From NCBI GenBank assembly GCA_964402955.1, contig CAYOEZ010000282.1, positions 1 to 5,174 of the forward strand: a stretch of DNA of 5,174 nucleotides, read 5' to 3'. Every line of letters starts with the position of its first letter. Position 1 is the first letter of the stretch. The position numbers and the translations under genes were made by a program. The notes below the pieces were generated by a model. The model was given only the letters and a program-made list of their open reading frames with translations. It made no database searches and was not told the DNA's origin. Shown here piece after piece: positions 1-5,174 of this stretch. Origin of the DNA: CAYOEZ01 sp964402955. GTDB taxonomy: Bacteria > Chloroflexota > DTOL01 > DAOUCN01.

Positions 1-998
1 ATCTGGGCGATGACCTCATCGACCACATAGCCATCCCAGGCAGACGGAGAAGCGGCCTCGTGAGCCATGAAGCGCCGAACGTGGCTGGCCATTTCCAGGT
101 GGAACGGGTTCATGGCGGCATAGCGATACTCGGTGACGCGGCCACTGGCCGCGTCCTGGTGCACGAGCAAGGCGCCGTTCTTCTCGGGCTCGTCCCATTT
201 CACGGTGTAGAGGTCAAGCCGTCCGGCGTCGGTGTTGATCTCAAGACGCTCATCCCAGCCGTTGCGCTCGTATCCGGCGCGCGTGAGAGGATGCCAGAAC
301 GTCTCGAGGTGACAGATGCCGCCGCCGGGCAGCCAGAGCATGGCATTTGTCTGCATGTCGAAGTCGCAGCCTTCGTGGGCGCGCATGTTTGCGCACACCT
401 GCACGGGGCGGCCGGCGAACCAGTGAATGAGGTCGATGATGTGGCTGCCGCCGCAAACCAGGACGCCGCCGCCGAAGTTGGCGCTGATCCAGGATGGTTT
501 GGCGGTATACTCTGCGGGCAGATTGGCGTTCGATAGCACGGCGAATGGCTGCCACGTGCGGGCGTGGATGCTGCGGATCTGCCCCATGCTGCCGAGTAGT
601 TCTTTGGCCTGGCGGGCGGCAGGGAAGAAGCGCTTCATGTAGCCGGTGGCGAAATAGCTGTGGCTGTTGTCCGCGGCTCGCGCCACCTCTGCCGAGGCGT
701 GAGCATTGTCGGTGAGGGTCTTCTCGCAGACGACGGCCTTTTCTGCGGCGATCGCTGCCAGGGCGATGTCCTTGTGCATGGACGAGAATGTACAGATGCT
801 GACCAGATCGACCTGGGGGTCTGCAAGCACAGCATTGTAGTCTGTGCTGACGCGCGCGCCGTGCGGAATCGCCGTCTTCTCTGCAACTTGACGGTTGATG
901 TCGCAGACGTGGACGATCTGTGCTCCGCAGCGGACATAGCCTTCCTGGTGGAAGCGCGAGATGGAACCGCAACCGATGATGCCGACGCGAACGGGCAT
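1..998 (-). CDS. Gfo/Idh/MocA-family NAD(P)-dependent oxidoreductase, C-terminus cut by window edge
   Basis: Probably a cytoplasmic sugar or polyol dehydrogenase/reductase; the substrate cannot be told. The frame is open from the ATG at 998 to base 1 (332 whole codons), and most of the usual 340-390 residues are present. Residues 6-11 are the Rossmann motif GIIGCG, followed by a typical first domain (DPQVDLVSI at 60-68, CEKTL at 91-95, GYMKRF at 119-124). The second domain carries GGSHIIDLIHW at 183-193. Start choice: an in-frame ATG at 1004 abuts the AAGGAG at 1005-1010 with no spacer, whereas the ATG at 998 lies six bases after GGAG and gives the usual start MPVRVGIIG. Two conserved positions differ from the family norm: EKP is EKT (Thr94), and the Asp expected before GxH is Cys182; Lys93, His186 and Asp189 remain. 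It is second in an operon, 36 bases after the TIM-barrel gene. Family assignment is firm; specificity is unknown. Confidence 0.93.
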   Translation of the reverse strand, partial: MPVRVGIIGCGSISRFHQEGYVRCGAQIVHVCDINRQVAEKTAIPHGARVSTDYNAVLADPQVDLVSICTFSSMHKDIALAAIAAEKAVVCEKTLTDNAHASAEVARAADNSHSYFATGYMKRFFPAARQAKELLGSMGQIRSIHARTWQPFAVLSNANLPAEYTAKPSWISANFGGGVLVCGGSHIIDLIHWFAGRPVQVCANMRAHEGCDFDMQTNAMLWLPGGGICHLETFWHPLTRAGYERNGWDERLEINTDAGRLDLYTVKWDEPEKNGALLVHQDAASGRVTEYRYAAMNPFHLEMASHVRRFMAHEAASPSAWDGYVVDEVIAQ

Positions 999-1004
999 AG
1001 CCAT

Positions 1005-1010
1005 CTCCTT
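1005..1010 (-). promoter_or_regulatory. Ribosome binding site AAGGAG for the oxidoreductase gene
   Basis: The minus strand reads AAGGAG directly before ATGGCTATG. The motif touches the first ATG (1004) and is six bases from the second (998). A normal Shine-Dalgarno spacer therefore favours the start at 998. Confidence 0.75.
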
Positions 1011-1034
1011 CCTCTTATTGCGTCCCAGTGGCAG

Positions 1035-1889
1035 CTAGACCTTGAGAAGGTTCTTGCTGCGGGTGGCCTGGAGCTCGTTGTCGGGCATGCGGCGGCCCAG
1101 GAAATCGAGCGACAACTCGATCGATTCCTTCGCTTCGTCGGGCGTTGTGCAGCCGATGGCGACCATGTCCTGATCGCGGATGGTGTTCCAGACAAAGGCC
1201 AGGCCAACTGGGGGCAGCAGGCGTCCGGCGGCGAGCGGCTTGATGGTCATGACCGGCTTCTTGGCGTCGCGAATGATGCGCATGACCCAATCGACCTCGA
1301 CCTGCATGAGGAAGCCGAGCGAATTGTAGATCTGGATATAGGTCTCGACATCGGCGCCAGTACCGTCGGCGTAGGTTACGGCTTCGGGCATATGTGTGGA
1401 CAGGCCGGGGATCATGCCGCGCTCGCGAATCATCTTCGAGTAGATGTCCATGTCGCGGATGGTGCGGGAGCGGCGGTCGATCAAGGCATCGGTGACCGCC
1501 TGATGGGGCAGGCAGAAGGCAGCGCCCATCTTCTTGCAGGCATCGAAGGCTTCTTCCGGCTCTTTTTCCGACATGATGGCGTTGGGGCTCATCTTCTCGT
1601 GCCAGATGTTGAAGCCGGGCGTCAGAACGCGAATGGTGCGCTTGCCAGTCTGCTGTTCGGCCTCGTTGCACGCTTCGATGAGAAGTGGATTGGGCGGGCC
1701 CATGACCGTGTCGACGCCGTAGCCAAGGAAGACCTTAATGATTGCGGTGATGCTTTCCCGTGTCTGGTAGCCCCTGATGAAGCGATCTTTGGCTGCGCTG
1801 GTATGTGAGTAACCCAACAGCCAGTTGCTGCCGATGATCAAACGCGATAATGAGACTCCGCCTACCATAGTGCGCGGGAATGATTCCAT
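1035..1889 (-). CDS. TIM-barrel protein resembling aldo/keto reductases, function unknown
   Basis: A 284-residue protein with no signal peptide or membrane segment, so probably cytoplasmic. It reads as a beta/alpha barrel: an early strand LIIGSNWLLGYSH (17-29), FLGYGVDTVMG (54-64), a middle segment with PGLSTHMPEA (161-170), MTIKPLAAGRLLP (214-226), and an ending like that of aldo/keto reductases, VAIGCTTPDEAKESIE (243-258), where those enzymes bind the cofactor phosphate. The usual AKR Asp-Tyr-Lys-His tetrad is not evident in order: Asp60 could be the Asp, but I see no clear Tyr, Lys and His partners. It may be a non-redox barrel, for example an isomerase- or lyase-like protein, or a divergent AKR. 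It has its own promoter and a strong ribosome binding site and is followed after 36 bases by the Gfo/Idh/MocA gene, which points to a shared sugar or polyol pathway. That the gene is real is nearly certain; the function is not. Confidence 0.9.
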   Translation of the reverse strand: MESFPRTMVGGVSLSRLIIGSNWLLGYSHTSAAKDRFIRGYQTRESITAIIKVFLGYGVDTVMGPPNPLLIEACNEAEQQTGKRTIRVLTPGFNIWHEKMSPNAIMSEKEPEEAFDACKKMGAAFCLPHQAVTDALIDRRSRTIRDMDIYSKMIRERGMIPGLSTHMPEAVTYADGTGADVETYIQIYNSLGFLMQVEVDWVMRIIRDAKKPVMTIKPLAAGRLLPPVGLAFVWNTIRDQDMVAIGCTTPDEAKESIELSLDFLGRRMPDNELQATRSKNLLKV

Positions 1890-1894
1890 TGTTG

Positions 1895-1899
1895 CCTCC
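1895..1899 (-). promoter_or_regulatory. Ribosome binding site GGAGG for the TIM-barrel gene
   Basis: The minus strand reads GGAGG, then CAACA, then ATG at 1889. The five-base spacer is short but normal. No other start fits better. Confidence 0.85.
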
Positions 1900-1918
1900 G
1901 TCGGTGCTGTTTTGGCGA

Positions 1919-1944
1919 CCTGTACAGCGGTAGATTAGCACAGG
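1919..1944. promoter_or_regulatory. Possible operator: inverted repeat around the -10 and start site
   Basis: CCTGT at 1919-1923 and ACAGG at 1940-1944 form an inverted repeat with a 16-base gap that brackets the -10. The left arm is also part of the perfect eight-base palindrome CTGTACAG (1920-1927), which covers the predicted transcription start. A repressor bound here would block the promoter. The arms are short, no regulator gene is in the window, and chance is a real alternative. Confidence 0.25.
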
Positions 1945-1960
1945 CGTCTGGCTGCGTCAA
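1932..1960 (-). promoter_or_regulatory. Sigma70-like promoter of the TIM-barrel/oxidoreductase operon
   Basis: On the minus strand TTGACG (1955-1960) is followed by exactly 17 bases and TAATCT (1932-1937), with TGC just before the -10, which makes an extended -10. The predicted transcript starts near 1925 and has a leader of about 36 bases containing the GGAGG site. The -35 matches consensus in five of six bases. The -10 keeps the critical TA---T positions only, so the extended TG probably matters. The promoter lies downstream of the GH3 remnant, so these two genes can be transcribed independently of the upstream genes. Confidence 0.65.
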
Positions 1961-1984
1961 GTGCTCCTGGAGATAAGAGTGAGC

Positions 1985-2002
1985 GTCTTCTTTTCTGAAG
2001 AC
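1985..2002. repeat. Small hairpin in the gap between the GH3 remnant and the TIM-barrel gene
   Basis: GTCTTC (1985-1990) and GAAGAC (1997-2002) make a six-base-pair stem with a six-base loop. It lies about 25 bases upstream of the -35. It is too AT-rich and too short to be a convincing terminator, and no T-run follows on either strand. Confidence 0.3.
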
Positions 2003-2044
2003 AGCGTCTGCCTTCGCAATCCGTGTAATTAGGCGCTCCCTTGC

Positions 2045-2095
2045 GCCGTCCAGGCGGCAAGACGGCCCCCATTCTGGCGCGGGAGAGACCGCGCC
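2045..2095. repeat. Pair of adjacent GC-rich hairpins, possible intergenic repeat element
   Basis: GCCGTC (2045-2050) pairs with GACGGC (2061-2066) across ten bases. GGCGCGG (2076-2082) pairs with CCGCGCC (2089-2095) across GAGAGA. Both lie just beyond the end of the GH3 remnant and before the next operon, so they could slow or stop transcription arriving from the right. On the minus strand no T-run follows either stem, so these are not classical intrinsic terminators. A dispersed palindromic repeat is the other reading; that needs a genome-wide copy count. Confidence 0.4.
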
Positions 2096-2118
2096 CTACA
2101 CGCTCAAGAAAGATGACG

Positions 2119-3216
2119 CTAAACTTTGATTCTCTGCAGATCGGCGCCGATTTTGGCGACCAACTCGCTCGACCAGCGCTCGGGCCGGAAGCGCCCCAAC
2201 TGATTGATCGTATAGCTTGTGTCCCAGCGCCAGTTGAAGTGCATCAGATTGCCCAGATGCTTGCGCAGCACAGCGCGCTCCTTCTGCCACGCCAGAACCT
2301 CGCTCAGGTGTGTTGGTGTTGGCGGGGATAGGCGCTTTCTTACCATCGAAGAGGCCGGCGCGAAAAATGATGAGCAGGATACGCCGCACCTTGTCATCGA
2401 TGACGCTTTGCGCGACCTGGCCGCTCTTGACAGCCCACAGCAGTTCCTGCATCTGCACGTCGCCTTTGTTCGGTATCTCCACGTCGCAGCCGGCGTTGGC
2501 CGCGGCCACGCGATCGTAGACGCCGCCCCAATCCGAAACGACAAATCCGCTGAAGCCTCACCCGTCCTTGAGCAGATAGCGCAGCATGGGCTCGTTGTGA
2601 GCAGACGAGACGCCGTTGGCGCGGTTGTAGGATGACATAACGGTCCAGGGTTGGTTTCGGTCACTGCCGTGTGGAAGGCGGGGTAGTGGATCTCGTGCAA
2701 GGCGCGTTCATCGACCTCGCAACTGATCGTCATGCGCTCGAATTCCGAGCTGTTGCAGGCGAAGTGCTTGAGCGATGCGCCGACGCCCTGGCTCTGCAAG
2801 CCGTTGATCCATGCCACCGCCATTTGACCGGCCAGATAGGGATCCTCTGCGTAATACTCGAAATTGCGCCCGCCAAGCGGCGCGCGCTGGATGTTGACAG
2901 CCGGGCCGAGCAGAATGTGGCAGCCTTTTGCCTTTGTTTCGTCAGCCAGGGCGACGCCCACCTGCTGCATGAGGTTGGTATTCCAGGTGGCGGCAAGGGC
3001 GGAACCGGTGGGGAAACAGGTTGCCGGCGTGGTTACAGGCGGCGTGTCGCCGGTCTCGGTGCGTGCGCCGTGAGGGCCGTCGGTCATGCGCAGGGCGGGG
3101 ATAGCGAGGCGGTCGATGCGGGGCGGGTGCCAGCGGTCGGCGCCGGAGCACATAGAGACCTTTTCCTCCAGCGTCATCTGAGCCAGCAATTGCTCGATGC
3201 GTTCGTCGTGTGTCAT
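2119..3216 (-). pseudogene. Decayed glycoside hydrolase family 3 beta-glucosidase
   Basis: Intact GH3 enzymes remove terminal beta-linked glucose or similar sugars. Residues 1-189 are a clear GH3 N-terminal barrel: MTDGPHGAR (44-52), CFPTGSALAATWN (67-79), LGPAVNIQRAPLGGRNFEYY (103-122), LKHFACN (149-155) and an Arg-Met near 161. At 2648-2649 the expected Asn-Pro-Trp has only two bases for Pro, so the frame shifts by one. In the shifted frame GH3 continues (VMSSYNRANG; VVSDWGGVYDRVAAANAGCD, with the nucleophile Asp codon at 2531-2533), but GGGTGAGGC at 2556-2564 puts a TGA stop where DGWGFSG is expected. The match runs to about 2315 (RAGLFDGKK), then the frame returns to the first one, ending at the TAG at 2119-2121. 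The last 63 codons are not recognised. The whole C-terminal alpha/beta domain of a normal 700-850-residue enzyme is missing. The uninterrupted 365-codon frame is thus misleading: roughly residues 190-302 are out of frame. Sequencing error could explain single lesions but hardly all of them. Confidence 0.88.
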
Positions 3217-3299
3217 TCTACAGCTTGCCTCCTTTGGCTGTTCGCTTGTCCTGGAGTCTCAGCCGCGACGACCAATAATGGTGAAGGTGTGGTCAACGT
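3217..3299. other. Short gap between radical SAM gene and GH3 remnant
   Basis: These 83 bases hold the GH3 ribosome binding site and a weak inverted repeat, GACCA (3270-3274) and TGGTC (3290-3294). I find no promoter with a proper -10 and no terminator. Read-through from the radical SAM gene into the GH3 remnant is therefore the simplest reading. Confidence 0.4.
3228..3235 (-). promoter_or_regulatory. Ribosome binding site AAAGGAGG for the GH3 remnant
   Basis: The minus strand reads AAAGGAGG eleven bases before the ATG at 3216. The site is intact, so the broken gene would still be translated if transcribed. This suggests recent decay. Confidence 0.75.
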
Positions 3300-5072
3300 C
3301 TACATCATTGCCGCCGCAGAGTTGCGCACGAGAACCGGGAGAGGTCCCTGTCCGCCAAGGTGCGCGGCGTAGAGGAAGCGATAGGTATCGTGAAAGTAGT
3401 AGTGGGCGTAGCGCTGCTGCGGCAGGCGATCAATGAACTGCTCCTCAACAGCCAGCGCAGCGCGCGCATCCATTCCCTCTTTGACATCGTAGTCATAGTA
3501 GAAAGCCAGATCGTGATGTGGCGCCGTTCTCATCTCTGTGATGCCATAGCGCTCAGGGTTCTCGCTGATGCTGGCCCATTTCTCGAGCAGGAATGTGCCG
3601 GTGCAGATAGAGTGGATACTGGCGGCATTGCCCTGCACGAAAGCCATCGTCTGCAGCGCCTCGCTTTCCGTTTCGCCAGGGAAGCCGAAGAAGAGGAAAA
3701 CATGGTTCCAGATGCCGGCCGCCGTGCCATCAGTGAGGATGCGCGAGGCGACGGGCAGGCTCGTGCCTTTGCCGATCAGGTCGAGCACGCGTTGCGCTCC
3801 CGCTTCAAGTCCATAGAGCAGCATGGTGCAACCGCCGGCGTGCAATTGCTGCAATAGAGCGGCGTTGATGCCGGGGTCAAAGCGAGCACAGCAGGCCCAG
3901 CGCAGATCCGGCGCTGCCGTTTGCAGCAGCCCGGACAGGCCGCGCAACATGCGGGGCGACAGCGCCTCATCGGCGAAGAAGAAACGCTGCACATTGTGGC
4001 GCGTGGCCAGCGCCTGCATTTCCGCCGCAACTTTGGCGGCAGGCCGTTCGCGGAAGGCGTGCGATTCGCCGTAGCCGACATTGCAGAAGGCGCAGCGGCG
4101 CCAGTAGCAGCCGCGGCTGGCCGACACGGGCAAGACACGCTCGGGGGCCAGATAGAGGTCCAGGGGCAGCCCATCGAAATCGGGAGCGGGCAAATTGTTG
4201 ACGTCGAGCCAACAGCCGGCCTCGTTGCGCACGATGTGATCGCCGTCGCGGTGGATGAGGTTGGGGACATCGGCCAGGCTGCCATTGCCTGAGAGTGCAT
4301 CGAGCAAGCGCAGCAGCGCCGTCTCACCCTCGTGGTAGATGGCGCTGCCGCAGAGAGCGAACAGGGCCGGACGCTCGGGCAGAATATCTTGCCAGCAGGT
4401 GATCATCTTGCCGCCAAGCACAACATGAGTGCGCGTGCCCGCTTCTTTGATCAGGTGTGCGAGCGTGAAGGCGGCGATGACCTGGTGCTGGCAGGTGACA
4501 GAAATGCCCACGACGTCGGGCCGCTCGCGGCGGATGTCGGGAATGACGCGCTCGGCGAAGATGCTGCGGAACACGTTCGTGTCGCGATCGCGCACGGCAG
4601 CCAGGATGGCAGCAGACGCGTCCATCGGATATGGCGACTCATAGCCGGAGAAGGTGAGCGCCGCCGGGTAGAAAGGCAGAGACGCCAGGTGCAGACCATC
4701 GTTGAGCGCAATGAAGGCGGGTTGGCCGCGCTCGCCGTCGTAGAAGGCGGAGCTGCGCACGATGCGCTTGGCAGCGTCGACCCTGCTGGCGATATGACTG
4801 CCCTGGCGCAAGCCCCAGTCCATCTCTTGCAGCGCACCCTTAAGCCACGGTTTGCCTGCGCCTGTTTTGCTCAGTCGTTTGCGATCCTGCGCCAGGCGGC
4901 GCACCACGCCGTCGAGATAAGTGCGAGACAGCAGGTAGTCGAACGTTTCGATGTTGAGGTCGCGTTGGATGACCTGATGCCCGTTGGCGCGCAGCGCTGC
5001 GGTCAGCGCTGGCAGGGCGAGATGCGGCATCATGGGCTGCCAAAACGGCGGGAAGAACAGCATGACTTTCAC
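3300..5072 (-). CDS. B12-binding domain/radical SAM protein, substrate unknown
   Basis: A 590-residue cytoplasmic enzyme expected to bind an iron-sulfur cluster and S-adenosylmethionine and perhaps cobalamin. The N-terminus MKVMLFFPPF, GHQVIQRDLN (31-40), DVVGISVTCQ (186-195), VVLGG (217-221) and YHEGE (246-250) follow the cobalamin-binding-type Rossmann fold; residues about 45-175 are an insertion, and I see no DxHxxG motif, so cobalamin would bind base-off without a protein histidine, or not at all. PAPDFDGLPLDLY (295-307) leads into the radical SAM barrel. The cluster cysteines are C322, C327 and C330 in SRGCYWRRCAFC, a CX4CX2C spacing rather than the usual CX3CX2C. GLEAGAQRVLDLIGKG (421-436) and FGFPGETE (462-469) are typical SAM-barrel motifs. 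About 75 C-terminal residues are unassigned. The start is GTG at 5072, four bases after GGTGA; the in-frame ATG at 5063 sits too far from that site. It has its own promoter and lies 83 bases before the GH3 remnant. No precursor peptide or partner is visible. Confidence 0.93.
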   Translation of the reverse strand: MKVMLFFPPFWQPMMPHLALPALTAALRANGHQVIQRDLNIETFDYLLSRTYLDGVVRRLAQDRKRLSKTGAGKPWLKGALQEMDWGLRQGSHIASRVDAAKRIVRSSAFYDGERGQPAFIALNDGLHLASLPFYPAALTFSGYESPYPMDASAAILAAVRDRDTNVFRSIFAERVIPDIRRERPDVVGISVTCQHQVIAAFTLAHLIKEAGTRTHVVLGGKMITCWQDILPERPALFALCGSAIYHEGETALLRLLDALSGNGSLADVPNLIHRDGDHIVRNEAGCWLDVNNLPAPDFDGLPLDLYLAPERVLPVSASRGCYWRRCAFCNVGYGESHAFRERPAAKVAAEMQALATRHNVQRFFFADEALSPRMLRGLSGLLQTAAPDLRWACCARFDPGINAALLQQLHAGGCTMLLYGLEAGAQRVLDLIGKGTSLPVASRILTDGTAAGIWNHVFLFFGFPGETESEALQTMAFVQGNAASIHSICTGTFLLEKWASISENPERYGITEMRTAPHHDLAFYYDYDVKEGMDARAALAVEEQFIDRLPQQRYAHYYFHDTYRFLYAAHLGGQGPLPVLVRNSAAAMM

Positions 5073-5076
5073 GGGT

Positions 5077-5084
5077 TCACCTTT
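5077..5084 (-). promoter_or_regulatory. Ribosome binding site AAAGGTGA for the radical SAM gene
   Basis: The minus strand reads AAAGGTGA, then CCC with one more A, then GTG at 5072. Spacing suits the GTG start and not the ATG at 5063. The match to the anti-Shine-Dalgarno sequence is moderate. Confidence 0.65.
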
Positions 5085-5098
5085 CTGCCAGGCCGGTT

Positions 5099-5127
5099 AG
5101 ACTACCGTACTTGGAGAGGGTTGTCAT
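5099..5127 (-). promoter_or_regulatory. Sigma70-like promoter of the radical SAM gene
   Basis: On the minus strand ATGACA (5122-5127) is followed by 17 bases and TAGTCT (5099-5104). Transcription would start near 5092 and give a leader of about 20 bases. The -35 matches five of six consensus bases; the -10 keeps TA---T. The hexamer resembles the TAATCT of the other promoter in the window. No experimental support is possible from sequence. Confidence 0.45.
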
Positions 5128-5128
5128 G

Positions 5129-5173
5129 CTGCCTGCCCCCTGGACTGCCCCCTGGACTGCCCAGGGCAGGCAG
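5129..5173. repeat. Tandem 12-base repeat inside a 10-bp-stem hairpin at the right edge
   Basis: CTGCCCCCTGGA occurs twice in direct tandem (5133-5144 and 5145-5156). A third, altered unit begins at 5157 and forms the near-continuous palindrome CTGCCC-A-GGGCAG (5157-5169). Over a wider span CTGCCTGCCC (5129-5138) pairs perfectly with GGGCAGGCAG (5164-5173) across 25 bases, and CCTGG/CCAGG (5151-5155 and 5161-5165) offers a competing inner stem. It sits immediately upstream of the radical SAM promoter and may continue past the window. No T-run marks it as a terminator of the type used in Bacteria. Confidence 0.7.
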
Positions 5174-5174
5174 G

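Noticed and set aside
250..1207. Minus-strand open frames at 250-972 and 635-1207
   Set aside because: Both are Arg-, Pro- and Ser-rich shadows in the wrong frames. The third minus frame gives a clean Gfo/Idh/MocA protein over the same bases.
660..1808. Long plus-strand open frame of 382 codons
   Set aside because: It lies wholly antisense to the oxidoreductase and TIM-barrel genes, shows no recognisable domain and has no ribosome binding site. Long antisense frames are expected opposite GC-rich genes.
2119..3216. A single intact 365-residue GH3 protein
   Set aside because: Only the first 189 residues match GH3 in this frame; the following part matches only in another frame, which contains a stop. 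The open frame survives by chance.
3270..3294. Inverted repeat GACCA/TGGTC as a terminator or promoter between the radical SAM gene and the GH3 remnant
   Set aside because: The stem is only five base pairs with a 15-base loop, no T-run follows, and the TTGACC nearby has no -10 at a workable distance.
2041..3372. Plus-strand open frames at 2041-2331, 2219-2635 and 2671-3372
   Set aside because: They mirror the GH3 remnant, have low-complexity composition and lack start signals.
3360..4327. Plus- and minus-strand frames inside the radical SAM gene
   Set aside because: All overlap a gene with clear domain motifs in its own frame, and none shows a domain or ribosome binding site.
5132..5174. 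CRISPR array at the right edge
   Set aside because: The 12-base units are directly adjacent with no spacers and are far shorter than CRISPR repeats.

Overview
The window is GC-rich bacterial DNA in which every convincing gene lies on the minus strand. In transcription order (right to left) these are a B12-binding/radical SAM protein, a decayed glycoside hydrolase family 3 (GH3) beta-glucosidase, a TIM-barrel protein resembling aldo/keto reductases, and a Gfo/Idh/MocA-family NAD(P)-dependent oxidoreductase that runs off the left edge. The oxidoreductase has no closing stop inside the window, so it can only be recovered by translating the third minus frame. The host cannot be named. The mix of plant-sugar catabolism, orphan radical SAM enzymes and hairpin-rich intergenic DNA would suit Chloroflexota or a similar environmental lineage, but that is a guess.

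Layout: 5129-5173 is a repeat/hairpin element beside the right edge. At 5099-5127 a sigma70-like promoter precedes the radical SAM gene (5072-3300, GTG start). After 83 bases with no gene comes the GH3 remnant (3216-2119). It keeps a good ribosome binding site and about 190 intact codons, then shows a one-base loss, an in-frame TGA, a second frame change and loss of the whole C-terminal domain. The 229-base gap 1890-2118 holds three small hairpins and the best promoter in the window (TTGACG, 17 bases, TAATCT with an extended -10 TG). That promoter drives a two-gene unit: the TIM-barrel gene (1889-1035) and, 36 bases later, the oxidoreductase (998 to beyond 1).

The last two genes very probably form one transcription unit acting on sugars or polyols, with the Gfo/Idh/MocA enzyme as the redox step. 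The GH3 remnant suggests a once larger glycoside-use locus that has partly decayed. The radical SAM gene has no visible link to sugar metabolism, and its substrate is unknown. I see no tRNA, rRNA, CRISPR array, insertion sequence or recognisable riboswitch. No complete new system is demonstrable here. The items most worth following are the radical SAM protein with a CX4CX2C cluster motif, the AKR-like protein without an obvious catalytic tetrad, and the active-site substitutions in the oxidoreductase.
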